Positions 1 to 7,825 of a DNA stretch of 64,000 nt are shown here, piece after piece (positions within the stretch are counted from its first letter, which is position 1; every line of letters begins with the position of its first letter). A program made the translations under genes and the position numbers. The stretch covers positions 1-64,000 of the forward strand of contig NZ_JBMGQR010000014.1 of assembly GCF_049059935.1 (NCBI RefSeq), written 5' to 3'. The notes under the pieces were generated by a model. That model was given only the letters and a program-made list of their open reading frames with translations, ran no database searches and had not been told where the DNA came from. Origin of the DNA: JAURVT01 sp049059935 (lineage in GTDB: Bacteria > Actinomycetota > Actinomycetes > Propionibacteriales > Nocardioidaceae).

Positions 1-32
1 CGCGGACCACGGCAGATCTGCCGTGGTCCGCG
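1..32. repeat. perfect 32-bp palindrome
   Basis: Bases 1-16 are the exact reverse complement of bases 17-32, with the palindrome centred on AGATCT and no spacer. It lies downstream of hemB (minus strand, stop at 70). Together with the next hairpin it could terminate hemB transcription or a gene entering from the left, but there is no T-run. Confidence 0.7.
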
Positions 33-34
33 AC

Positions 35-60
35 CGTTTACCAGGAGGTCCTGGTAAACG
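35..60. terminator. 12-bp perfect hairpin downstream of hemB
   Basis: Arms 35-46 and 49-60 are perfect reverse complements with a 2-base gap. The hairpin ends 9 bases from the hemB stop codon. High-GC actinobacterial terminators often lack a U-tract, so a factor-independent terminator for the rex-hem operon is likely. That role is inferred; the hairpin itself is seen. Confidence 0.55.
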
Positions 61-69
61 ACGCCATCC

Positions 70-1044
70 TCAGCGCAGGCGGCGGGCCACCTCGGCGGCC
101 CAGTAGGTGAGGACGACGTCGGCGCCGGCACGGCGGATGGACAGGATCGTCTCGTCGATGGCGCGCTCGCGGTCGATCCAGCCGCGCTCGGCGGCGGCCT
201 CCACCATCGCGTACTCGCCGGAGATGTTGTAGGCGGCCACGGGGACGTCGACGGCCTCGCGCACGCGCTGCACCACGTCGAGGTAGCCCATCGCGGGCTT
301 GACCATGACGAGGTCGGCGCCCTCCTCGACGTCGAGGAGCACCTCGCGCAGCGCCTCGCGGGCGTTGGCGGGGTCCTGCTGGTAGGTCTTGCGGTCGCCC
401 TGGAGCGAGGAGTCGACGGCCTCGCGGAAGGGACCGTAGAACGCCGACGAGTACTTCGCGGCGTACGCCAGGATCGAGGTGTCGGTGAACCCGGCGGCGT
501 CGAGCGCCGCGCGGACCACGCCTACCTGGCCGTCCATCATGCCGCTGGGGCCCACCATGTGCGCCCCGGCCTGCGCCTGCGCGACGCCCATCTGCCCGTA
601 GATCTCGAGGGTCGCGTCGTTGTCGACGCGGCCGCGGTCGTCCAGGACGCCGCAGTGGCCGTGGTCGGTGAACTCGTCGAGACACAGGTCGGACATCACC
701 ACGAGCGCGTCACCGGCCTCGGCGGCCGCGTCGGCGATGGCGACGTTGAGGATGCCGTCGGGGTCGAGCGAGCCCGAGCCGGTGGCGTCCTTGTGCTCGG
801 GCACGCCGAACAGCATGACGCCGCCGAGGCCGAGCTCGGCGGCCTCGGCCACCGCCGCCCGCGCGGACTCACGGGTGTGCTGGACGACGCCCGGCATGCT
901 CGAGATCGGGCGCGGCTCGGCCAGGCCCTCGGCCACGAACATCGGCAGCACGAGCTGCCGGGGCTCGACCGAGACCTCGGCGACGAGCCGCCGCACCGCC
1001 GGCGACGTGCGCAGGCGGCGCGGACGGTGGGCGGGGAAGCCCAC
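70..1044 (-). CDS. hemB: delta-aminolevulinic acid dehydratase (porphobilinogen synthase)
   Basis: Condenses two 5-aminolevulinate molecules to porphobilinogen in the cytoplasmic haem/corrin pathway. At 324 aa it has the usual family length. The Schiff-base lysine lies in MVKPAMGY (K249), with its partner K197 in AAKYSSAFYG. The metal loop reads C121, D123, C131 (DLCLDEF then HGHCG), so the middle cysteine of the classical zinc triad is an aspartate. It starts with GTG at 1044, three bases after the stop of the cobA-hemD gene, and is the last gene of the rex-hemA-hemC-hemD-hemB run. The Shine-Dalgarno is weak, consistent with translation coupled to the upstream gene. Confidence 0.96.
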   Translation of the reverse strand: MGFPAHRPRRLRTSPAVRRLVAEVSVEPRQLVLPMFVAEGLAEPRPISSMPGVVQHTRESARAAVAEAAELGLGGVMLFGVPEHKDATGSGSLDPDGILNVAIADAAAEAGDALVVMSDLCLDEFTDHGHCGVLDDRGRVDNDATLEIYGQMGVAQAQAGAHMVGPSGMMDGQVGVVRAALDAAGFTDTSILAYAAKYSSAFYGPFREAVDSSLQGDRKTYQQDPANAREALREVLLDVEEGADLVMVKPAMGYLDVVQRVREAVDVPVAAYNISGEYAMVEAAAERGWIDRERAIDETILSIRRAGADVVLTYWAAEVARRLR

Positions 1045-1047
1045 GCC

Positions 1048-2799
1048 TCAGGCCCCGGCGCGGCGCCGGCTGGCCGGACGGCGCTCGGACGGCTTGGTGA
1101 CCGGCTCCCCCGCGTCGAGCATCGTCACGCGACGGGCGGCACCGAAGTCGGCGAGCGCGTCGGCGAGGTCCTCGGCCGAGGGCGCCTCGGCGACGACGTC
1201 GACCCGCAGGCCGTGCTCCTCGGCGGTCTTGGCCGTGGCCGGACCGATGCACGCGATGATCGTCGACGCGTGCGGCTTGCCGGCGATGCCCACGAGGTTG
1301 CGGACCGTGGACGAGGAGGTGAAGACCACCGCGTCGAACTTGCCGGTCTTGATCGCCTCGCGGGTCGGCGCCGGCGGCGGCGCGGCCCGGACGGTGCGGT
1401 AGGCCGTGACGTCGTCGACCTCCCAGCCGAGGTCGGTCAGGCCGGCGACGAGCGCCTCGGTGGCGATGTCGGCGCGGGGCAGGAAGACACGGTTGATCGG
1501 GTCGAGCAGGTCGTCGTACGGCGGCCAGTCCTCGAGCAGTCCGCGCGCGGACTGCTCGCCGCTCGGCACCAGGTCGGGGATGATGCCCCAGGTGCGGATC
1601 GCCTCGGCGGTCTTGTCGCCGACCGCGGCGATCTTGAGGCCCGAGAACGAGCGGGCGTCGAGGCCGTACTCGTCGAACTTCTCGCGCACGGCCTTGACGG
1701 CGTTGACGCTCGTGAACGCGACCCACTCGTAGCGGCCCTCGACGAGGCCGCGGACGGCCTTGTCCATCTGCTGGGGGTTGCGGGGCGGCTCGACCGAGAT
1801 GGTCGGCACCTCCTCGGAGACCGCGCCGTAGCTGCGCAGGCGGTTGGCCAGTCCGGCGGCCTGCTCCTTGGTGCGGGGCACCAGCACGCGCCAGCCGAAC
1901 AGCGGCTTGGTCTCGAACCACGACAGCGTGCCGCGGAGGTCGACGACGTCGCCGACGACCGTGACGGCCGGGGCCGACATCTTCGCCGCGCGGGCGTCGG
2001 CGGCGACGTCGGCGAGCGTGGAGACCAGCGTGGTCTGCTCGGTGGTGGTGCCGACGCGGGTCATGGCGACCGGCGTCTTCGGGTCGCGCCCGGCCTCCAT
2101 GAGGCCCGCGGCGACGTCGCCGATGGTGTTGACGGCCGACAGCACGACGACGGTCTGGTCGCCGGCGTAGGGCGCCCAGTCGACCTTGGACTCGCCCATC
2201 CGCACGACCGACATCTCGCGACGGGTGCGGGTGGTGAGGGGGACGCCGGCGTAGGCGGGCACCGCGGTGGCCGCGGACAGGCCGGGGACGACCTCGAACG
2301 ACAGGCCGGCCTTGGCGCAGGCCTGCGCCTCCTCGGGGCCGGTGGCGTAGGTGAAGGGGTCGCCGGCGAGCAGGCGGACGACGCGCTGCCCGGTCTTGGC
2401 GTGGCGCACCACGATGCGGCCGCGCGCCGACGGCGTGAGCGTCGCGCCGTCGTCGGCGAACCCGCCGTCGACGACCTCGGCGCCGTTGGTCACGAGCGCC
2501 GCGTGCTCGGGCGCCTCGATGATCACGACGTCGGCCTCCGCGAGGAGCTCGGCGGCGCGGACGGTGAGCAGCCCGGCGTCACCCGGCCCCGCGCCGACGA
2601 AGCTGACGTGGCCGCGCGGACGCAGCGACGCGGGCGGCGTGCCGGCGGGGGTCTGGACCGTGGCCTTGCCTCCGCCCTTGGGCGGGGCGGCCTGGGCCTC
2701 GGACGCGGTCGGGCGCGACGTCGCAGTCGCGCGGGTCGCGGTGGAGGTGGTCGTCACAGTCGTCTTCTTCCTCGTCTGCCTCGGGGTTCGTGCAGTCAT
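1048..2799 (-). CDS. cobA-hemD: fused uroporphyrinogen-III C-methyltransferase / uroporphyrinogen-III synthase
   Basis: 583 aa with two domains. Residues about 62-300 form a SAM-dependent tetrapyrrole methylase (GAGPGD at 69-74; later VVRLLAGDPF). Residues about 308-565 form the HemD cyclising synthase (GWRVLVPRTKEQ onward). HemD closes hydroxymethylbilane to uroporphyrinogen III; the CobA part methylates it at C2 and C7 toward sirohaem and B12. The first 60 residues are a Thr/Ala/Pro-rich basic tail with no recognisable fold, so the true start could lie further in. The ATG at 2799 directly abuts the hemC stop (TAA, 2800-2802), which supports it. Fusion of these activities is common in actinobacteria. 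Confidence 0.93.
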   Translation of the reverse strand: MTARTPRQTRKKTTVTTTSTATRATATSRPTASEAQAAPPKGGGKATVQTPAGTPPASLRPRGHVSFVGAGPGDAGLLTVRAAELLAEADVVIIEAPEHAALVTNGAEVVDGGFADDGATLTPSARGRIVVRHAKTGQRVVRLLAGDPFTYATGPEEAQACAKAGLSFEVVPGLSAATAVPAYAGVPLTTRTRREMSVVRMGESKVDWAPYAGDQTVVVLSAVNTIGDVAAGLMEAGRDPKTPVAMTRVGTTTEQTTLVSTLADVAADARAAKMSAPAVTVVGDVVDLRGTLSWFETKPLFGWRVLVPRTKEQAAGLANRLRSYGAVSEEVPTISVEPPRNPQQMDKAVRGLVEGRYEWVAFTSVNAVKAVREKFDEYGLDARSFSGLKIAAVGDKTAEAIRTWGIIPDLVPSGEQSARGLLEDWPPYDDLLDPINRVFLPRADIATEALVAGLTDLGWEVDDVTAYRTVRAAPPPAPTREAIKTGKFDAVVFTSSSTVRNLVGIAGKPHASTIIACIGPATAKTAEEHGLRVDVVAEAPSAEDLADALADFGAARRVTMLDAGEPVTKPSERRPASRRRAGA

Positions 2800-3726
2800 T
2801 TACTGGGCCTCCGCTACGAGGGCGGCGGCACCGTCGGCGAGCATCTCGGCAGCGAGACGTGCACCGACGCCGACGGGGTCGTCAGGCGACCCCGTCATGG
2901 ACATGCGGATCATGGGGGCGCCGGAGACGGCACCCACGACGGCCCGCAGCCACAGCTCGTCGCCGTCCTCACCGAGGGCGACGTCGGCCAGGGCGCCCAC
3001 GGGCGCCGAGCAACCGGCCTCGAGCGTGGACAGCAGGCTGCGCTCCGCGGTCACGGCGGCGCGGGTGGCGCCGTCGTCGAGCTGGGCGAGCGCGGCCAGG
3101 ACGCCGGCGTCCTCGCTGCGGCACTCGCACGCCAGCGCGCCCTGCCCGGGAGCCGGGAGCATCTGGAGCGGGTCGAGCACCTCGGTGGCCTCGTCGACCC
3201 GTCCGAGCCGGGCCAGGCCGGCGCGGGCGAGCAGCACGGCGTCGACGGTGCCCTCGGCGACGCGTCCGACGCGGGTGTCGACGTTGCCGCGGATGGGCAC
3301 CACCTCGAGGCCGAGACCGAGCGCGTTGAGCTGCGCGGCGCGGCGCGGCGAGCCGGTGCCGACCGTGGAGCCGCGCGGCAGCTCGCCGAGCGTCAGGCCG
3401 TCGCGGGCGACGACGACGTCGCGCGGGTCCTCGCGCAGCGGGACCGCGCCGAGCGCGACCCCGTCCTGCGGGGTGGTGGGGAGGTCCTTGAGCGAGTGGA
3501 CGGCCACGTCGACGCGCCCCTCGAGCAGGGCGTCGCGGACGGCCGAGACGAACACGCCCTGGCCTCCGAAGTCGGTGAGCGGCGCGAGGTTGCGGTCGCC
3601 CTCGGTGCTCACCGGGACCAGCTCGGTGCGACGGCCGGTGACGCGCGTGATCGCCTCGGCCATCGACGTGGACTGGGTCAGGGCGAGCCGGCTGGCGCGT
3701 GTGCCGATGCGGATGACGTCGCTCAT
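2800..3726 (-). CDS. hemC: hydroxymethylbilane synthase (porphobilinogen deaminase)
   Basis: Polymerises four porphobilinogens into hydroxymethylbilane, the HemD substrate. 308 aa, normal length. The dipyrromethane cofactor attaches to Cys239 in STLEAGCSAPVGAL. Other family signatures are GTRASRLALTQ near the N-terminus, VHSLKDLPT (77-84) and RGNVDTR (147-152). The ATG at 3726 overlaps the hemA stop by ATGA, so the pair should be translationally coupled. An in-frame open frame continues far upstream, but homology begins at this methionine. Confidence 0.96.
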   Translation of the reverse strand: MSDVIRIGTRASRLALTQSTSMAEAITRVTGRRTELVPVSTEGDRNLAPLTDFGGQGVFVSAVRDALLEGRVDVAVHSLKDLPTTPQDGVALGAVPLREDPRDVVVARDGLTLGELPRGSTVGTGSPRRAAQLNALGLGLEVVPIRGNVDTRVGRVAEGTVDAVLLARAGLARLGRVDEATEVLDPLQMLPAPGQGALACECRSEDAGVLAALAQLDDGATRAAVTAERSLLSTLEAGCSAPVGALADVALGEDGDELWLRAVVGAVSGAPMIRMSMTGSPDDPVGVGARLAAEMLADGAAALVAEAQ

Positions 3727-5033
3727 CGGTCCCCCTCCGGCTCGATCCGGGCGGCGACGACCTCGGAGACGGCCTCGACCGCGGCCGGGTCGAGCGAGAA
3801 CAGGTCGGCCAGCGCGCTGGCGTAGGTGATGCCGTCGGGCTGGCCCGCCAGCTGCTTGATGCGCACGGTGGGCGCGTGGAGCAGCTTGTCGGCGACGCGG
3901 CGCACGGTCTGCTCGACGTCGGCGCGGACGTCGGCAGGCAGGTCGGGACGACGTCCGTGGAGGCGCACGAGCTCGGCCTCGACCACCTCGGTGGCCATCG
4001 AGCGCAGCGCGACCACGGTGGGGGTGACGCGGGCGGCGTTGCGGGCCGACAGGAACGCGGCGACCTCGGCGGCCACGATGTCGCGCACGTGGCGGACGTC
4101 GTCGGCGGTGCTCTCGTCGGGCGTGGCCGCGGCCAGCTCGGCCAGGCTGACGAGCGTGACGCCGGGCAGGTCGGCGGCGGCGGGGTCGACGTCGCGGGGC
4201 AGCGCGAGGTCGAGCAGGACGAGCGGACGTCCGTCGGCGACCAGCTTGACGCGGTCGACGTCGAGGACGACGCCGGTGGCACCGGTGCACGAGACGACGA
4301 CGTCGGCCAGGGCGAGCTCGGCGTCGAGCTCGTCCCACGGCACGGCGAGGCCCTGCACGCCGTCGGCGACGCGCTGCGAGCGCTCGAAGGTGCGACCGGT
4401 GACGACGACGTCGTGGGCGCCCCGGCGGGCGAGGGTGGCGGCGGTGAGCCCGGCCATCGCGCCGGCGCCGACGACGAGCACGCGGCTGGTGGTCAGGTCG
4501 GTGCCCGCGGCCTCGGCGGCGTCGAGCGCGGCGGTGACGACCGACGGCGCCGCCTGGTCGATGCCGGTCTCGGCGTGCCCGCGCTTGCCGACGCGCAGGG
4601 CCTGCTGGAACAGGACGTTGAGCGAGGGGCCGACGGTGGTCTGCTCCTGGCCGCGCTGCAGGGCGACGCGGACCTGGCCGAGGATCTGGCTCTCGCCCAC
4701 CACCATCGAGTCCAGGCCCGAGGCGACGGAGAACAGGTGGGCGACGGCGGCGTCGTCGTAGTGCACGTAGAGGTGGCGCAGCACGGCGTCACGGCCGATG
4801 CCGGCGTGGTCGACGAGCAGGGCCGAGACGTCCTCGACGCTGCCGTGGAACCGCTCGGCGTCGACGTAGACCTCGACCCGGTTGCAGGTGGAGACGACGA
4901 GCGCCTCGCCCACGTGCGGGGTCTCGACCGCGCGGCGGACGAGCTTGGCGGCGCCGTCGGAGTCGAGCGTGACGCGCTCGAGCACGTCGACGGGCGCGCT
5001 CCGGTGGGACATGCCCACGACCAGGATGCTCAC
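3723..5033 (-). CDS. hemA: glutamyl-tRNA reductase
   Basis: Reduces glutamyl-tRNA(Glu) to glutamate-1-semialdehyde, the first committed step of C5-pathway haem synthesis, using NADPH. 436 aa. The catalytic cysteine is Cys50 in VVSTCNRVEVYV; the conserved VVGESQILGQVR follows in the catalytic domain. A Rossmann NADPH domain is marked by VLVVGAGAMAG, and the C-terminal helical dimerisation domain ends near residue 420. It overlaps the upstream rex stop by four bases (5030-5033). Supply of haem for respiration is thereby tied to the NADH/NAD+ sensor encoded first in the operon. Confidence 0.96.
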   Translation of the reverse strand: MSILVVGMSHRSAPVDVLERVTLDSDGAAKLVRRAVETPHVGEALVVSTCNRVEVYVDAERFHGSVEDVSALLVDHAGIGRDAVLRHLYVHYDDAAVAHLFSVASGLDSMVVGESQILGQVRVALQRGQEQTTVGPSLNVLFQQALRVGKRGHAETGIDQAAPSVVTAALDAAEAAGTDLTTSRVLVVGAGAMAGLTAATLARRGAHDVVVTGRTFERSQRVADGVQGLAVPWDELDAELALADVVVSCTGATGVVLDVDRVKLVADGRPLVLLDLALPRDVDPAAADLPGVTLVSLAELAAATPDESTADDVRHVRDIVAAEVAAFLSARNAARVTPTVVALRSMATEVVEAELVRLHGRRPDLPADVRADVEQTVRRVADKLLHAPTVRIKQLAGQPDGITYASALADLFSLDPAAVEAVSEVVAARIEPEGDR

Positions 5034-5767
5034 AGCGAACCCACCACCTTCGCGGCGACGTCGTCGGTCGCCTCGTGACCGGAAACGGCCTCGTCCCCCG
5101 AGAGCGCCTTGCGCTGCTCGTGATACGCCAGGATCTGCAGCTCGATGGACAGGTCGACCTTGCGGACGTCGACGCCGTCGGGCACCGACAGCACCGCGGG
5201 CGCGAAGTTCAGGATGCTGCTGACGCCGGCGCCGACCAGGCGGTCGGCCACCTCCTGGGCGGCGGGGCCGGGCGTGGCGATGACGGCGATCGAGATGCCG
5301 TGCTCGGCGACGACGGGCTCGAGCCGGTCCATGGGCGAGATCGGCAGGCCGCCGTGCTCCTCGCCGACGCGGGCGGGGTCGGCGTCGAAGATCGCGACGA
5401 CGCTGAAGCCGCGCGAGCGGAAGCCACCGAAGTTCGACAGGGCCTGGCCGAGGTTGCCGATGCCCACGATGACGACGGGCCAGTCCTGCGTCAGGCCGGT
5501 CTCGCGCGCGATCTGGTAGCGCAGGTACTCCACGTCGTACCCGACGCCGCGGGTGCCGTAGGAGCCGAGGTAGGACAGGTCCTTGCGGAGCTTGGCGGAG
5601 TTCACGCCGGCCGCTCCGGCGAGCTGCTCGGAGGAGGCTGTGCGCATGCCGCGGTCGGCCAACGTGGTCAGCGCCCGCAGGTAGACCGGCAGACGTGCCA
5701 CGGTCGCCTCAGGGATCCCACGGTCCGCCGCTGCGCGGCTTCCCGAGGGGGGTCGCATGTGGGTCAC
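5030..5767 (-). CDS. rex: redox-sensing transcriptional repressor Rex
   Basis: Rex dimers bind DNA when NADH is low relative to NAD+ and release it when NADH rises, controlling respiratory and haem genes. The N-terminal winged helix covers about 20-85 (VARLPVYLRAL, then VNSAKLRKDLSYLGSYGTRG). The NADH Rossmann domain has VVIVGIGNLGQAL (98-110). I choose GTG at 5767 (245 aa) because AGGAG sits 4 bases before it, the same arrangement as at disA; ATG at 5758 is the alternative. First gene of rex-hemACD-hemB; the same rex-hemACD order is Rex-controlled in Streptomyces coelicolor (established). A matching operator lies upstream. Confidence 0.95.
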   Translation of the reverse strand: MTHMRPPSGSRAAADRGIPEATVARLPVYLRALTTLADRGMRTASSEQLAGAAGVNSAKLRKDLSYLGSYGTRGVGYDVEYLRYQIARETGLTQDWPVVIVGIGNLGQALSNFGGFRSRGFSVVAIFDADPARVGEEHGGLPISPMDRLEPVVAEHGISIAVIATPGPAAQEVADRLVGAGVSSILNFAPAVLSVPDGVDVRKVDLSIELQILAYHEQRKALSGDEAVSGHEATDDVAAKVVGSL

Positions 5768-5834
5768 GTCGCTCCTGGCCGCCCAGGGGGTCGAGGCTCC
5801 GGCGTTCACGGAGAGGTCGTCAGGCGGACACCCC

Positions 5835-5863
5835 ACTGTAGGAGTTTGTGAACGAGAGAACAA
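5835..5863 (-). promoter_or_regulatory. rex-hem operon promoter with overlapping Rex operator
   Basis: On the minus strand: -35 TTGTTC (5858-5863), a 17-base spacer, then -10 TACAGT (5835-5840). The 18-bp element TTGTGAACGAGAGAACAA (plus strand, 5846-5863) matches the Rex consensus TTGTGAA-N4-TTCACAA at 11 of 14 defined positions, with one perfect half-site. It covers the -35 box and most of the spacer, so bound Rex would block RNA polymerase: negative autoregulation (inferred). The predicted leader is about 60 bases. Confidence 0.75.
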
Positions 5864-5949
5864 AATCGAGCGGGCGGCCGGACGGGGGTGGGTGAGATAT
5901 CCCACTAGCGGTGTGGTAGCCCCCGGAGTTCCGGTGATCTACCGGCGGG

Positions 5950-6186
5950 TCACGACAGGGCCGCGCGGAGCCGTCCGGCGTCGACGCGCCAGAAGTCGTG
6001 GCGCTCGCCGTCGACGAACGTCACGGGGACCTCGTCGCCGTAGGTGGCGACGAGCTCGGGGTCGGTGTCGACGTCCTGCTCGGTCCAGGCCTCCCCCAGC
6101 TCGGTGCAGACCTCGGCCACGACGCCGAGGGCGACCTCGCACAGGTGGCAGTCGCGCCGCGTCAGCACGTGGACGCGGGCGCTCAC
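5950..6186 (-). CDS. glutaredoxin-like thiol protein (DUF836 type)
   Basis: A 78-aa thioredoxin-fold protein. It opens with the strand ARVHVLTRRDCHLC, giving a C13-H-L-C16 redox motif, and has the cis-proline segment EVPVTFVDGE typical of glutaredoxin folds. Likely role is reversible reduction of disulfides or mixed disulfides; the partner is unknown. GTG at 6186 overlaps the stop of the upstream acyl-CoA ligase (GTGA), so the two are co-transcribed and coupled. A small glutaredoxin-like gene also sits next to hemA in mycobacteria (Rv0508, from memory). Confidence 0.85.
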   Translation of the reverse strand: MSARVHVLTRRDCHLCEVALGVVAEVCTELGEAWTEQDVDTDPELVATYGDEVPVTFVDGERHDFWRVDAGRLRAALS

Positions 6187-7745
6187 GACAGCCCCAGCTC
6201 GCCGGCCCGCACCCGCGCGCGCAGCCGCCCCTTGGCGACCTTGCCGGTGGCCGAGTGCGGCAGCGAGTCGACCACCTCGACGTCGCGCGGCCACTTGTAG
6301 CGGGCCAGCCGCTGCTCGCACTGGGCGCCGATCGCGGCCAGCACGGCCTCGCGCTCGGCCCCCTCGGCGGCGACGACGTACGCGCTGACGGCCTCGCCCG
6401 TGCGGGTGTCGGCGACGCCGATGACGGCCACCTCGGCGACCTCGTCCAGCTCGCCGAGCACCTCCTCGACCTCGCGGGGGTAGACGTTGAAGCCCGAGAC
6501 GATGACGAGCTCCTGCAGCCGGTCGACCAGCACGAGGTCTCCGTCGTCCCCGATCAGGCCGACGTCGCCGGTGCCCCACCAGCCGTCGGCGTCGGGTCCG
6601 TCGACGCCGTCGGGCCAGTAGCCGCTGAACAGGTTGGGGCCCTGCAGCCAGATCTCGCCGGGGTCGCCGCGGTGGGCGTCGCGGCCCGAGACGTCGACGA
6701 TGCGCAGGTGCAGGTCGGCGACCGAGTGCCCGACCGACGACGGACGCGGGGGCTGGGTGCGGTCGCGACCCGGCGTCGCCGGGGTGGCCGCGACGACCGG
6801 AGAGGCCTCGGTGAGGCCGTAGCCCTGCTCGATGACGACGCCCGCCGACGCCGCGAACTCCGCGGCGAGGTCGGGATCGAGCGGGGAGGCGCCGCTGAGC
6901 ACGGTGCGGACGGCGGCGAACGACTCTCGCAGGTCGTCACGCCCCACCCAGGCGGCCGCCACCGGCGGCGCGAGGGGCACGTTGGTGACGCCGTGGTCGC
7001 GGACGACGGCGAGGGTGCCGTCGACGTCGAACCGGTCGACGAGCACCAGGCGCGCGCCCGTGGCGAGCACCTGCCCGAGCACGCAGCTGAGGCCGTAGAC
7101 GTGGAACAGCGGCAGCAGCCCGAGGACGACGTCGTCGGCGGCCATCACCGGCGGGTCGATGCGCGACACCTGGTCGACGTTGGCGAGCAGGGCGCGGTGG
7201 CTGAGCATCACGCCGCGCGGGGTGCCGGCGGTGCCGGAGGTGTAGAGGAGCGTCGCGAGGATCTCGGGGTCGGCCGGGCTCGGCGGCACGCCCTCGCCCG
7301 GGGTCCGGGCCAGCACCTCCCAGGCGGTCTCGCCGTCGACCGGCTCGGCGTCGTGGACGACCACCGGCGGCGCCTCGTCGCCGAGCGCCCCGCGCACGAG
7401 GGCCGCGGCGGGGCCGCCGGCGACGACCAGCCGCAGCCCGGCGTCGGCGACCAGGCGCATCACCTCCCCGGCGGCGGCGCGCGGGTTGACCGGCACCGCG
7501 ACGACGCCCGCGCGGTGCGCGGCGAGGTAGGTGGCCACGAACGCGATCGTGTTGGGCATGACGATGCCCACCCGGTGACCGGCGACGAGCCCGCGCCCGG
7601 ACAGGCCGCGGGCGATCGCGTCGACGGTGGCGTCGAGCTCGGCCCAGGTGGCCGTGCGGCCGTCGCCGAAGGCCTCGACGAGGGCCACCGCGTCGGCCGA
7701 GTCCTCGGCGCGTCGACGGAGCAGGTCGCTGACGTTGGCGCTCAC
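6183..7745 (-). CDS. AMP-binding acyl-CoA synthetase (ANL superfamily)
   Basis: 520 aa. It activates a carboxylic acid to an acyl-adenylate and then the CoA thioester. The ATP-binding loop is LLYTSGTAGTPRGV; further motifs are GYGLTEASPV, TGDVG, and RLQELVIVSGFNVYPREVEE at the hinge before the C-terminal domain. The catalytic lysine lies in PHSATGKVAKGRLR near the C-terminus. Homology begins at SANVSDLLRRRAEDS, so I use GTG at 7745 rather than the longer open frame. Substrate chain length cannot be read from sequence. It is followed by the glutaredoxin gene with a four-base overlap. Confidence 0.9.
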   Translation of the reverse strand: MSANVSDLLRRRAEDSADAVALVEAFGDGRTATWAELDATVDAIARGLSGRGLVAGHRVGIVMPNTIAFVATYLAAHRAGVVAVPVNPRAAAGEVMRLVADAGLRLVVAGGPAAALVRGALGDEAPPVVVHDAEPVDGETAWEVLARTPGEGVPPSPADPEILATLLYTSGTAGTPRGVMLSHRALLANVDQVSRIDPPVMAADDVVLGLLPLFHVYGLSCVLGQVLATGARLVLVDRFDVDGTLAVVRDHGVTNVPLAPPVAAAWVGRDDLRESFAAVRTVLSGASPLDPDLAAEFAASAGVVIEQGYGLTEASPVVAATPATPGRDRTQPPRPSSVGHSVADLHLRIVDVSGRDAHRGDPGEIWLQGPNLFSGYWPDGVDGPDADGWWGTGDVGLIGDDGDLVLVDRLQELVIVSGFNVYPREVEEVLGELDEVAEVAVIGVADTRTGEAVSAYVVAAEGAEREAVLAAIGAQCEQRLARYKWPRDVEVVDSLPHSATGKVAKGRLRARVRAGELGLS

Positions 7746-7812
7746 GCCGTCGAGTGTTCCACACCGGCGGTATGTGGCGCGCCGACGAGGTGGGCGGCCG
7801 CCGCCCATGGCC

Positions 7813-7818
7813 TAACCT
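7813..7818 (+). promoter_or_regulatory. leaderless -10 box for the HAD hydrolase
   Basis: TAACCT ends 7 bases before GTG 7826, placing the predicted transcription start at or next to the start codon. No Shine-Dalgarno is visible, consistent with a leaderless mRNA. Confidence 0.6.
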
Positions 7819-7825
7819 CGGTGGC

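Noticed and set aside
2690..2799. Thr/Ala tract at the cobA-hemD N-terminus as a tandem repeat or CRISPR-like array
   Set aside because: The repeats are irregular low-complexity codons with no constant unit length.
559..3825. Very long open frame on the plus strand across hemB-hemD-hemC
   Set aside because: Opposite-strand shadow of a GC-rich coding region. Its translation is Arg/Gly/Asp/Val-biased without motifs, while the minus strand carries clear enzymes. The same applies to 15727-19506, 25119-27986 and 37940-40759.
5768..5905. Longer Rex N-terminus (291 aa)
   Set aside because: The extra 46 residues would be encoded by the Rex operator and promoter, and they lack similarity to Rex. The GTG with AGGAG is preferred.
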